This document shows, one piece after another, positions 45,483-54,441 of a stretch of DNA of 64,000 nt. Both the position numbers and the translations under genes were made by a program. The notes below the pieces were generated by a model. That model did not search any database. It was not told the DNA's origin and was given only the letters and a program-made list of their open reading frames with translations. The DNA lies in the NCBI GenBank assembly GCA_021846395.1, contig JAJZXB010000010.1, forward strand, positions 1-64,000. The letters are read 5' to 3'. Position 1 is the stretch's first letter; every line of letters begins with the position of its first letter. This DNA comes from Thermoplasmata archaeon (lineage in GTDB: Archaea; Thermoplasmatota; Thermoplasmata; Thermoplasmatales; Thermoplasmataceae).

Positions 45483-46733
45483 ATGGAATATAAAAATAAA
45501 TTGGACTGGAATTTCATTAAGGAAAATACAAGAGAATATACCCATATATATCATGATTATCCAGCAAGGATGATTCCACAGATTCCAAGAAAACTTTTAA
45601 ATATGTTTCATGAAAATGAAAATAATTTATTGTATGACCCTTATTGTGGTTCGGGAAGTTCATTGGTGGAAGGATTGCTAGCGGGATTGAATGTAATTGG
45701 AACCGATATAAACCCTCTGGCAAAACTTATATCTGAAGCAAAAACTGACTATTCAATCAATCCATTGCATCTTGAAAATGAAATAAATAATTTTGTTGAT
45801 TTTACCTTAGGCATTTCAAATAAAAATATAGAGCCGGTAATAATTGATAAAGATAATTTATCATTCTGGTTTAAGGAAAATGCAATAAAAGCATTGAGTT
45901 ATATTATTGGATATATAAATACAGTAGAAAATATTAGCATAAAAAATTTTTTCAAGGTTGCAGCCAGTGAGACAATAAGGGAAAGCTCAAATACAAAAAA
46001 AGGCGAGTTTAAGTTGAATAGATATTCTAACGAAAAACTTCAAAATCACAACCCATACGCATTTAAAATTATGAAGGAAAAATTGTTTAGAAATTTAAAC
46101 GGCTATAAGGAATTTTATAGGGAAATGGTTGAAAAAGAATGCCATCCAGTTTCAAGAGTTTATACGTTAAACACTGAACATAAAATTCCAGAAGATATGA
46201 TAAAGGCTAATTCAGTTGATATAGTGATAACCTCACCCCCTTATGGAGATTCCCATACAACAGTGGCATATGGGCAATATACGAGATTTTCCTCGGAATG
46301 GCTGGGATTATGGGAACATAACATTGATAAAATTTCCATGGGTGGAAAAATACTTAAAGATTCCATATCATTCAAATGTGCTTCTCTGGATAATGCCATT
46401 GAAGAAATAGAAAAGGTAAAACCTAAAAGGGCTTTAGAAGTTATGTCTTTTTATTATGATCTTAAAGAATCCATAAAAAATATTTCCGGTGTAATCAAAC
46501 AGGATGGTTTATCATGCTATGTTGTAGCTAATAGAAGGGTATCCGGCGTGCTTCTTCCCACAAATGATGCAATAAAATGTTTTTTTGAAGAATATAATTT
46601 TGAATATATAGATACATTCACTAGAATAATTCCTAATAAAAGAATGCCACTAAAAAACAGTCCATCAAACATAATGGGAAAAACAGAAGAAACAATGAAT
46701 AAAGAATATATTATAGTAATGAGAGCTCTTTAA
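45483..46733 (+). CDS. DNA methyltransferase, probably N4-cytosine type (SPPY)
   Basis: A 416-residue protein. Motif I is DPYCGSGSSLVEG at 52-64, with DINPLAKLIS after it (motif II). Motif IV is TSPPYGDSH near 250, the SPPY form typical of N4-cytosine methyltransferases. GAGGCGGT is its ribosome binding site, 10 bases after the restriction gene. With the MvaI/BcnI-like nuclease it forms a type II restriction-modification pair. Relatives of that nuclease recognise CCWGG or CCSGG; the site here is unknown. Confidence 0.88.
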   Translation: MEYKNKLDWNFIKENTREYTHIYHDYPARMIPQIPRKLLNMFHENENNLLYDPYCGSGSSLVEGLLAGLNVIGTDINPLAKLISEAKTDYSINPLHLENEINNFVDFTLGISNKNIEPVIIDKDNLSFWFKENAIKALSYIIGYINTVENISIKNFFKVAASETIRESSNTKKGEFKLNRYSNEKLQNHNPYAFKIMKEKLFRNLNGYKEFYREMVEKECHPVSRVYTLNTEHKIPEDMIKANSVDIVITSPPYGDSHTTVAYGQYTRFSSEWLGLWEHNIDKISMGGKILKDSISFKCASLDNAIEEIEKVKPKRALEVMSFYYDLKESIKNISGVIKQDGLSCYVVANRRVSGVLLPTNDAIKCFFEEYNFEYIDTFTRIIPNKRMPLKNSPSNIMGKTEETMNKEYIIVMRAL

Positions 46734-46801
46734 TTATCATATATATTGGATAATTCTACTCTATTTAAAATAAAATAAATAAACTCTAAAAGTTAATATC
46801 A

Positions 46802-46885
46802 CGCTGGGAGGGAGATTTGAACTCCCGAGCTATTTCTAGCAATAGATTTCGAATCTATCGTCTTACCGGACTAGGCTATCCCAGC
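46802..46885 (-). tRNA. tRNA-Ser (anticodon CGA)
   Basis: On the minus strand the acceptor GCTGGGA pairs with TCCCAGC. The anticodon loop TTCGAAA, with stem ATAGA/TCTAT, gives CGA. The variable arm is long, the T-arm is GGGAG-TTCAAAT-CTCCC, the discriminator is G and CCA is not encoded. It flanks the restriction-modification genes. Confidence 0.95.
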
Positions 46886-47037
46886 AACCTGCCTATATTT
46901 CAATATTATTTATATATTTTATTTATGGATTCAAATTAAGAAAAAATAGCAATTCAGTATTTCAAAAATTGATATCCCCATGAATACCATAAATTTATCA
47001 ACTAAAGTGTTTTCGTTTCGAATAATTTCATATAAAA

Positions 47038-47424
47038 TTAGAGTTGTTTTTCCAGCTCTTTTTTCATGCATTTATCCATAATTACCTGCATGTTATTTTT
47101 TTCAGCAAATATTTTAGCTTCATCGTTTATTATCCCTTCCTGCATCCATATTATCTTAGCTTTTCCTATTGATTCCCTGACAATATCGGTTACAAATTCA
47201 GGTTTTCTGAATATGTCCACTACATCAATATTATGGTCAATTGATTCAATATTTTTATACGCTTTTATTCCAAGCCATTCTTTCAATGCGGGATTTACCG
47301 GGATAATATTGTATCCGTGGTCCAGCAAATATTTTGAAACAATAAAGCTGTAACGATCTGGTTTGTCAGAAATGCCAACAACAGCTATATCCCTATACTT
47401 TTCCAGTATCTCCTCAATTTTCAT
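47038..47424 (-). CDS. CoA-binding protein (CoA_binding_2/YccU family)
   Basis: A 128-residue Rossmann-fold protein. IAVVGISDKPDRYSFIVSKYLLDHGYNIIPVNP is the conserved start (part given: VVGISDKPDRYSF), followed by VDIFRKPE and KIIWMQEGI. Proteins like this are widespread, bind CoA and have no firm function. It is divergent from the tfs gene at 47511. Confidence 0.9.
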   Translation of the reverse strand: MKIEEILEKYRDIAVVGISDKPDRYSFIVSKYLLDHGYNIIPVNPALKEWLGIKAYKNIESIDHNIDVVDIFRKPEFVTDIVRESIGKAKIIWMQEGIINDEAKIFAEKNNMQVIMDKCMKKELEKQL

Positions 47425-47482
47425 AAAATATAATCCTAACTTTTTATTTAAACTTTTTATTTAAACTTTTAATTTAATTATA

Positions 47483-47490
47483 TTTAAATA
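47483..47490 (+). promoter_or_regulatory. TATA-like box for tfs
   Basis: TTTAAATA centred 25 bases before the tfs ATG at 47511; predicts a leaderless mRNA. Confidence 0.45.
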
Positions 47491-47510
47491 CATTTTTGCA
47501 ATTAGTTAAT

Positions 47511-47813
47511 ATGTTTTGTCCTAAATGTGGGTCACTCATGATACCAAATAAAGGTAAATATATATGCAATAATTGTGGGCATGAAATTTTAAAAAATGGC
47601 CAGAATGAGAGAATTACAGCAAAAAGTTCCGATAAGGAAGTTATAATGGTAGCAGAAGAAATAAGTGGAGAGCCTCTCGACAGTGATGCAGTTTGCCCAA
47701 AATGCAGTCATACTGGTGCATATTATCTATTGAAACAAACCAGATCTGCAGATGAACCTGAAACAAAATTTTATACATGTGCTAAATGCCATCACAGATG
47801 GAGAGAATACTGA
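47511..47813 (+). CDS. tfs: Transcription factor S (TFS, TFIIS/RPB9-like)
   Basis: 100 residues from the ATG at 47511. The N-terminal zinc ribbon is FCPKCGSLM and CNNCGHEI; the C-terminal one is VCPKCSHTG and YTCAKCHHRWREY. RSADEPETKFYTC holds the acidic D-E pair that enters the RNA polymerase active site and stimulates transcript cleavage, so this is TFS rather than Rpb9. The short upstream extension to 47496 is not needed. Confidence 0.95.
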   Translation: MFCPKCGSLMIPNKGKYICNNCGHEILKNGQNERITAKSSDKEVIMVAEEISGEPLDSDAVCPKCSHTGAYYLLKQTRSADEPETKFYTCAKCHHRWREY

Positions 47814-47834
47814 ACCGTTTTGAATTTTCATTTA

Positions 47835-48620
47835 TCAAAAATCCACAGGGTTTAATTCTGGTTTATTGATATTTCCTGATATTTCTGCAAGAGGCAGTTT
47901 ATTGTCATGATTAAAAATCATTATCATATGTTCATTTATTGCTTTTTTAAGAAGCTTTTTTTTCATTCTAAGTGAGGAGATTGGATATGAATCTATTGCA
48001 GTAAGGTAATATGGTTTTATATGGAAAGCCGATGGAAATAGGTCTCCACCGTATAAATATTTTTTAGAACCGATAGAAACAATAATTGCCTGGTGTCCTT
48101 CTGTATGGCCTCCAGTGAAAATAACACTTATATTTGAATTTATTTTTTTCGTTCCATCAATTCCGTTCATATTTTTATATATTCTATGTTTTAAATAGCT
48201 ACCTCTTGTGAATTCATTTGGATTTCTAAATGCTTTTATTTCATTGTTTTGTACAATTATTTTTGTATTTTTAAATAGCTCATTTTTAGAAAATGCATAT
48301 CCTGAATGATCAAAATGAAGGTGTGAAATTATAACATAATCTAATTTTTTAACGCCATGCCTTTTCAATTCATTTAAAAGGTCATATTTTTTATCGGGTT
48401 TAAAATTTTTTATAAAGTTGTCTGAAAAAGTATTTCCCATTCCTGAGTCAAGAATAAATTTGTGCTTTTCCGTGTCAATAAAAGGAATGTTCAGTGATAA
48501 GCGCAATTTGTTATTTGAATCATTAAAATATTTTGACCAGAGTGCTTTTGGAACAACACCACAATACGCACCAGCATCTATCTCATATGTCCCATCATGG
48601 AGTATTTTTAATTGATCCAT
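47835..48620 (-). CDS. Metallo-beta-lactamase-fold hydrolase (lactonase-like)
   Basis: A 261-residue protein. The metal motif is ISHLHFDHSGYAF (HxHxDH). Further ligands are the His in TGGHTEGHQ, the Asp in YGGDLF and the His in FNHDN. The overall plan recalls acyl-homoserine-lactone lactonases, but archaeal relatives act on varied esters. It is convergent with tfs and divergent from gyrB. Confidence 0.85.
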   Translation of the reverse strand: MDQLKILHDGTYEIDAGAYCGVVPKALWSKYFNDSNNKLRLSLNIPFIDTEKHKFILDSGMGNTFSDNFIKNFKPDKKYDLLNELKRHGVKKLDYVIISHLHFDHSGYAFSKNELFKNTKIIVQNNEIKAFRNPNEFTRGSYLKHRIYKNMNGIDGTKKINSNISVIFTGGHTEGHQAIIVSIGSKKYLYGGDLFPSAFHIKPYYLTAIDSYPISSLRMKKKLLKKAINEHMIMIFNHDNKLPLAEISGNINKPELNPVDF

Positions 48621-48681
48621 ATTACATTATCCATATACTTAATATTAATTTTATTAATAGACAATTGATTTCATATAAATA

Positions 48682-48689
48682 TTTATAAG
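48682..48689 (+). promoter_or_regulatory. TATA-like box for gyrBA
   Basis: TTTATAAG about 30 bases before the gyrB ATG. The predicted transcript start is near 48710, so the leader would be very short. Confidence 0.45.
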
Positions 48690-48718
48690 TCCTGATTGCA
48701 TTATATTATGGATTTAAT

Positions 48719-50650
48719 ATGGATAAATATGATTCATCGCAGATACAAATACTGGAAGGATTAAAAGCCGTCAGAAAGGTTCCGGGCATGTATATAGGTT
48801 CCACCGGCCCGGAAGGGCTGCACCACATGATTTATGAGGTTGTTGATAACTGTATTGATGAATCGATGGCGGGATTTGCCAGCAAGATCAATATTGTCAT
48901 TTACGGGGATGGAACAATGTCTGTAGAAGATGACGGCAGGGGAATACCTGTTGATATACATCCTAAATATAACAGACCAGGACTTGAAATAGTCATGACA
49001 GAGTTGCATAGCGGAGCAAAATTTGACAAAAAGGTATATAAAGTAACGGGCGGGCTTCATGGCGTTGGGGTTCATGTCGTGAATGCATTATCAGAATATC
49101 TTCTTGCAATAGTTAAGAAGGGCGAGGATATATACTATGAAAGATTTGAAAGGGGAATTCCTGTTTCCGGCTTAATAAAAATTAACGTTAATGATATCCA
49201 TAAAGATGAAAATTTAAAGGATATTGTGGTTAAATATCCCGAACATGGGACAATTATAAAATTTTACCCTGACAAAGAGATATTTGATAGTACAGATTTC
49301 TCGTACAGCACAATAACGGATCGTATCATGGATCTTGCTTTCCTTAATTCAGGTATTACAATCAGCCTTAACGATCTAAGAAATAACAAAAGCGAAAATT
49401 TTCATTTCGATGGTGGCATAGTTGAATATGCAAGATTTTTAAATCAGAATAAAGAAATAATAAATAGGGAGCCAATATATTGCAAAGAGGAAGTAAGTGA
49501 TTATACTGTGGAATTTTCAATGCAATACAGTAATGACATAGCGGAAATTGCTGAAAGCTTTGTAAATAACATAAAAACACCAGAAGGGGGGACTCATTTA
49601 ACTGGATTCCATACAGGAATTTCAAGGGCAATTATAGATTATGCAAAATCAAAAAACCTGATTAAAGGTGTGGTTGCAATAACAGGTGATGATACAAGAG
49701 AGGGACTTGCTGCAGTACTTCATATAAAAATGTACAATCCCCAGTTTGAAGGACAGACAAAGGAAAAACTCGGAAACAGTTCAGTTAAAAGTGTTGTTTC
49801 GTCAATAACAGAGAAATATTTAAAGGATTACTTTGAATCATTTCCTCCAGTGGCTGAAGCCATAATTAAAAGAGTTTTAGCCGCAGCTGCTGCCAGAGAA
49901 GCATCAAGAAAGGCCAAGGATTTAATAAGAAGAAAAACAGCTCTGGAAAGTGGAAGTTTGCCTGGAAAACTTGCTGATTGTTCATCAGATAATTCAAAGA
50001 TAACTGAAATATATATTGTTGAGGGAGATTCTGCAGGGGGTTCGGCAAAACAGGCACGTAATAGAGAATTCCAGGCAATCCTTCCATTGAGGGGGAAAAT
50101 TTTAAATGTTGAAAAGTCCAATGATAACAAGGCTCTTGAAAATGAAGAAATAAAAAATTTAATAACTGCTATAGGAACCAACATAAAGGATAAGTTTGAA
50201 ATTAAAAATTTAAGATATGATAAAACAATCATTATGACTGATGCTGATGTTGATGGAGCCCATATAAGAACCTTACTGTTAACATTTTTCTACAGATATA
50301 TGAAACCTCTGATAGAAGATGGCCATGTTTATTTTGCACAACCTCCCTTATTCAGAATTCAGAAGGGGAATGATATACATTATGTCTTCTTCGAAGATGA
50401 AAAGGATGAACTCATTAAAAAACTGGGGAATAATGTTATTATCCAGAGATTTAAAGGTCTTGGAGAGATGAATCCAGAACAGCTATGGGAGACCACCATG
50501 AATCCTGAAACAAGAAAACTCGTTCAGGTTTCCATAGAAGATGGGTATTATGCCGATCAGCTTTTCAACATTTTGATGGGCGAGAAGGTTGAGCCGAGAA
50601 GAAAATTTATAGAAGAAAATGCAAAATACGTTAAAAATCTCGATATATAA
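48719..50650 (+). CDS. gyrB: DNA gyrase subunit B
   Basis: A 643-residue protein. The GHKL ATPase motifs are EVVDNCIDESMAG, DDGRGIPVDIH and GGLHGVGVHVVNALS. The TOPRIM domain has EGDSAGGSAKQARNREFQ and DADVDGAHI. It drives ATP-dependent negative supercoiling with GyrA, encoded 11 bases downstream. Gyrase is of bacterial origin in archaea; its presence together with archaeal genes fits Thermoplasmatales. Confidence 0.97.
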   Translation: MDKYDSSQIQILEGLKAVRKVPGMYIGSTGPEGLHHMIYEVVDNCIDESMAGFASKINIVIYGDGTMSVEDDGRGIPVDIHPKYNRPGLEIVMTELHSGAKFDKKVYKVTGGLHGVGVHVVNALSEYLLAIVKKGEDIYYERFERGIPVSGLIKINVNDIHKDENLKDIVVKYPEHGTIIKFYPDKEIFDSTDFSYSTITDRIMDLAFLNSGITISLNDLRNNKSENFHFDGGIVEYARFLNQNKEIINREPIYCKEEVSDYTVEFSMQYSNDIAEIAESFVNNIKTPEGGTHLTGFHTGISRAIIDYAKSKNLIKGVVAITGDDTREGLAAVLHIKMYNPQFEGQTKEKLGNSSVKSVVSSITEKYLKDYFESFPPVAEAIIKRVLAAAAAREASRKAKDLIRRKTALESGSLPGKLADCSSDNSKITEIYIVEGDSAGGSAKQARNREFQAILPLRGKILNVEKSNDNKALENEEIKNLITAIGTNIKDKFEIKNLRYDKTIIMTDADVDGAHIRTLLLTFFYRYMKPLIEDGHVYFAQPPLFRIQKGNDIHYVFFEDEKDELIKKLGNNVIIQRFKGLGEMNPEQLWETTMNPETRKLVQVSIEDGYYADQLFNILMGEKVEPRRKFIEENAKYVKNLDI

Positions 50651-50661
50651 GGTGAATAAAA

Positions 50662-53034
50662 ATGCTTATGAAACCAATTGAAGAAGAAATTAAAACATCG
50701 TACATAGATTATGCAATGAGTGTGATAGTCAGCAGGGCAATACCGGATTTTAGAGATGGCTTAAAACCGGTTCAGAGAAGAATACTGTATTCAATGTATG
50801 AACTTGGGATATCACATGATAAACCATTTAAAAAATCTGCGCGTATAGTAGGAGAAACAATGGGTAAATACCATCCACATGGTGATGTTGCCATATATGA
50901 TGCCATGGCAAGAATGGCACAGGACTTTTCATTGAGATATTTACTTATTGATGGGCAGGGAAATTTTGGATCAATTGATGGTGATTCTCCAGCCGCCATG
51001 AGATATACCGAAGCAAGAATGCAGAAATTATCCGAACATATGATTCAAGATATTGAAAAAAACACTGTTGAATTTATGCCAAATTTTGATGGTTCTCTTG
51101 AGGAACCTATATACTTTCCATCAAAGATACCTCAACTGTTGATCAATGGCACATCCGGAATAGCAGTTGGAATGGCAACAAATATGGTACCACACAATCT
51201 CAGTGAAGTTCTTGATGCAACATTATACGCAATTGATAATGAAAACGCGGAAATAAATGATCTGTTGAAATTTATTAAAGGTCCTGATTTTCCTGGGGGA
51301 GGAATCATATACAAAGGAAGTGAAATGCTGGATATATACAGAACAGGACGCGGGAAGGTTATATGTCAGGGTGAATATATAGAAGAAAAGAAAAAAATAA
51401 TTATAAAAAGTCTTCCATATGGAGTGAACAAAGCACTGTACATACAGAATGTTGCAGAACAAGTAAAAAATGACGTCCTGTCAAATATAACAGACATAAA
51501 GGATGAAAGCGATCGTCATGGTATCAGAATAGTAATAAAGGTTAGAGATGATGGGAATAAAGGACTTACTGTAAACCAGTTGCTGGAACATACATCACTT
51601 GAAACATCCATTAGCGTAAATAATCTTGTATTGATTGATAACCAACCCAAAACAATGAATCTTATAGAAATGATCAGGGGATTTGTAAATTTTAGACTTA
51701 ACATTATTAAAAAACGATCAATATTTGATGTTAATAAATTAATGGAACGAGAACATATTTTGAATGGTTTGAGCATTGCACTGAAAAACATTGATCTGGT
51801 TATAAATATAATCAAATCATCGGAAACCGTTGAAAATGCAAGAACGTCATTGATGAGTAAAATTAATTTATCCGAAAAACAGGCTATAGCAATACTTGAA
51901 ATGAGACTTCAGAGACTAACAGGACTTGAAATTCAAAAAATTGAGAATGAGCTTAAATCAATAAAGGAAAATATAATAAAACTCAATGAAATAATAAATA
52001 ACGAAAATAAAAGAAAGGAAGTTTTGAAAATTGAGATGCTGGAGATAAAGAAATCATTCGGCGATGAAAGGAGGACAAAAATTCTCGAGAGAGGCCTGTA
52101 TGAGAGAAATGATGAGGATCTGATACCTAATGAGGAATCCATTATTATTTTAAGCGAGAATGGCCTTATTAAAAGGGTTTCATCTGAGGAGTACAATGTG
52201 CAGAAACGTGGAGGTAAGGGAATTATAACTGCAACAAGAAAGGAAGATAGCGTCAAAAGCATATTATCATGTATGTCACATGACCTGATATATTTCTTCA
52301 CAAATACTGGGAGAGTATTGAGTACAAAGGCTTACTCAATTGAAAAGAAATCAAGAATGGCGCTTGGAAGTACGGGTAGCACATTTTTGAAACTTGTAGA
52401 CAATGAAAAAATAAAACAAGTCATGAAATCTCCAGAAAACAATAAATCAAATCTTATTATTGTAACTAAAAATGGCTTTATCAAAAAAACTCCTGTTAAG
52501 GATGTGCTAAATATGAGAGTGTCCGGGTTAAAAATTATTAAGCTGGATGAAAATGATGAAGTTGTTTCTGTATCAGATCTTGAAAAACCATCAAAAATAT
52601 TCATTGTAGCATCAAATAATAAGGCTGCAGTATTTTTAAGCAGTGAGGTTTCTCCAACTGGAAGGTCTTCAAGGGGAGTAAAATCAATGAAATTAAACGG
52701 TGCAGAGGTTATAAACGCTTTTCTCGTAAACGATGACGACACAATTATGAATATTACAGAAAATGGAATAGGAAAAAGAACAAAGGTATCTGAATTTTCA
52801 ATTCATCACAGGGGTTCTACTGGTAATTTATTCTTCAAGGAAACTGACAAAACAGGCTCAATAGTTACAGCAATTCCAGTAAATAAAGGAGATGAGGTTC
52901 TGATTATAACTCGCCTCAATAAGACAATAAGAATACAAGTTGATGGCATAAGAATTGCTTCAAGGGTTACATCTGGGGTTAAACTGATAAATATTGACGA
53001 AAATGATTGGGTTGTGGCAGCCTCAATGTTATAA
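50662..53034 (+). CDS. gyrA: DNA gyrase subunit A
   Basis: A 790-residue protein. The breakage-reunion domain starts with [20 protein letters not shown]. The catalytic tyrosine is Y115 in [10 protein letters not shown]. The C-terminal beta-pinwheel contains KRGGKGI at about 515, the GyrA-box form that marks gyrase rather than topoisomerase IV. GGTGA lies seven bases before the ATG. It forms the A2B2 enzyme with GyrB. Confidence 0.97.
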   Translation: MLMKPIEEEIKTSYIDYAMSVIVSRAIPDFRDGLKPVQRRILYSMYELGISHDKPFKKSARIVGETMGKYHPHGDVAIYDAMARMAQDFSLRYLLIDGQGNFGSIDGDSPAAMRYTEARMQKLSEHMIQDIEKNTVEFMPNFDGSLEEPIYFPSKIPQLLINGTSGIAVGMATNMVPHNLSEVLDATLYAIDNENAEINDLLKFIKGPDFPGGGIIYKGSEMLDIYRTGRGKVICQGEYIEEKKKIIIKSLPYGVNKALYIQNVAEQVKNDVLSNITDIKDESDRHGIRIVIKVRDDGNKGLTVNQLLEHTSLETSISVNNLVLIDNQPKTMNLIEMIRGFVNFRLNIIKKRSIFDVNKLMEREHILNGLSIALKNIDLVINIIKSSETVENARTSLMSKINLSEKQAIAILEMRLQRLTGLEIQKIENELKSIKENIIKLNEIINNENKRKEVLKIEMLEIKKSFGDERRTKILERGLYERNDEDLIPNEESIIILSENGLIKRVSSEEYNVQKRGGKGIITATRKEDSVKSILSCMSHDLIYFFTNTGRVLSTKAYSIEKKSRMALGSTGSTFLKLVDNEKIKQVMKSPENNKSNLIIVTKNGFIKKTPVKDVLNMRVSGLKIIKLDENDEVVSVSDLEKPSKIFIVASNNKAAVFLSSEVSPTGRSSRGVKSMKLNGAEVINAFLVNDDDTIMNITENGIGKRTKVSEFSIHHRGSTGNLFFKETDKTGSIVTAIPVNKGDEVLIITRLNKTIRIQVDGIRIASRVTSGVKLINIDENDWVVAASML

Positions 53035-53101
53035 TTTTAAAATTTTTTTATTTGTGCCTGCATTTTAACTTTCAATGCTGCATGACTATTTACCAGAAAT
53101 A

Positions 53102-53109
53102 TTTATAAA
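53102..53109 (+). promoter_or_regulatory. TATA-like box for homoserine dehydrogenase
   Basis: TTTATAAA centred 25 bases before the ATG at 53130; fits a leaderless transcript. Confidence 0.5.
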
Positions 53110-53129
53110 ATTATATTGCATTAGCAAGA

Positions 53130-54107
53130 ATGAGAATTTCTCTTATTGGTGCAGGGCATATTGGAAAAGCAGTTATTGGAATATTGAATGATAACAACAA
53201 TTATTTTTTGAGTAAGTTTGGGGAAGAGCCGAAAGTTATAAGTGTTTCAGACTCTAAAAATACAGTGTTCAACAAAAATGGTCTGAACCTGAATGATGTT
53301 TTAATGTATAAAAGCAAAAATGAAATGAATGAACTAGAAACATCAATTAAATTTGATGAAATTTTTGATCTTGACTCGGATGTAATAGTGGATATGTCCC
53401 CTGCTACAAAGGATGGGATTTTGGGTAAGAAGAATTATATAAGAGCATTCGAAATGGGAAAAAATGTTGTGACAGCAAATAAGGCCCCGCTTGCATTGCA
53501 CTGGAAGGAGATTATGGAATCTGCCAGACAAAATAAAAAAAAGATACTGTATGAAGCATCGGTTGGTGGAGGTGTTCCACTTTTCAACTTAAATCATCAC
53601 AGTTTGAGATCATCTAAACTTATTGAATTTAAGGGGCAGGTCAGTTCAACAATAAATTATGTTTTAAATCAGGTTATAGGCGGATTAGAATTTAAGGATG
53701 CAATTAAAACCGCCCAGAATATGGGTATAGCGGAAACTGATTACCATGACGATACACAGGGACTCGATGGGGCTAGAAAGACGGTAATAATAGCAAATGC
53801 CCTTCTTGATAAAAATCTAACGTTAAATGATGTGGAATATGATGGTATAGAGAATCTTGAAAATGTTGAACTTATGAAGCAATCTGGAAAAATATACAGG
53901 GTATTATCACATGTTGTTAATCCCGATAGGATAGAATCCAAATTGTTTGAAATTGATTTAAAGGATTCACTGGCATGCCTTGACCCACTATCCATGGGGT
54001 ATCTGGAAAAAACAGACAATAATGATGATATTACAATATTTGAAAAACACGATGGTCCGCTGGAAACAGCTGCACAGGTGGTTAATGATATACTCTTGCT
54101 TATGTGA
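53130..54107 (+). CDS. hom: Homoserine dehydrogenase
   Basis: A 325-residue protein. MRISLIGAGHIGKAVIGIL is the NAD(P)-binding start, VVTANKAPLALHW the conserved N-K-x-P-L-A motif, and YEASVGGGVPLF the substrate-site motif. DDTQGLDGARK carries the catalytic lysine region. It reduces aspartate semialdehyde to homoserine. It has no ACT domain, so it is the short form. It appears monocistronic after gyrA. Confidence 0.93.
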   Translation: MRISLIGAGHIGKAVIGILNDNNNYFLSKFGEEPKVISVSDSKNTVFNKNGLNLNDVLMYKSKNEMNELETSIKFDEIFDLDSDVIVDMSPATKDGILGKKNYIRAFEMGKNVVTANKAPLALHWKEIMESARQNKKKILYEASVGGGVPLFNLNHHSLRSSKLIEFKGQVSSTINYVLNQVIGGLEFKDAIKTAQNMGIAETDYHDDTQGLDGARKTVIIANALLDKNLTLNDVEYDGIENLENVELMKQSGKIYRVLSHVVNPDRIESKLFEIDLKDSLACLDPLSMGYLEKTDNNDDITIFEKHDGPLETAAQVVNDILLLM

Positions 54108-54130
54108 ATTGTCCACGCTTAAATTGCGAG

Positions 54131-54181
54131 ATCTTCTATCTCACCCACAGAAGATGGCACAATATTGTCGCCAGATATTGT
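54131..54181. other. Two adjacent inverted repeats after homoserine dehydrogenase
   Basis: ATCTTCT (54131-54137) pairs with AGAAGAT (54149-54155), and ACAATAT (54159-54165) pairs with ATATTGT (54175-54181). Each stem is 7 perfect pairs with loops of 11 and 9 bases. They lie 24 bases after the hom stop in a 334-base gap between convergent genes, so a terminator or small structured RNA is possible. On the minus strand the same bases read as a short peptide-like frame ending SSVGEIEDLAI. The remainder of the gap to 54441 shows nothing clear. Confidence 0.35.
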
Positions 54182-54441
54182 ATGGCCTATAGATTCTATT
54201 TATATTACATTTCATAAAATTAATTATTTTTGTTTTATTTCTGTGGATAAATATATTGAAACCATAAAATAGAAAGAATGATGGAATGCAACATCTCAAT
54301 AGATAAATAAAGAAGTGTGAATTTTTAATAACAAAATAATCCACTCGAAGATAAGCTTATAACCAATTCTAATTTTATTAAGTTCATAAAGTCATATTAA
54401 AAAATAAATGCAAAAATATTGAAAATACCTAAATAAAATTA

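Noticed and set aside
40800-46885. Possible integrated element with att sites at tRNA-Ser(CGA)
   Set aside because: No repeat of the tRNA 3' end was found on the far side of the island near 40.8 kb, and no integrase is present.
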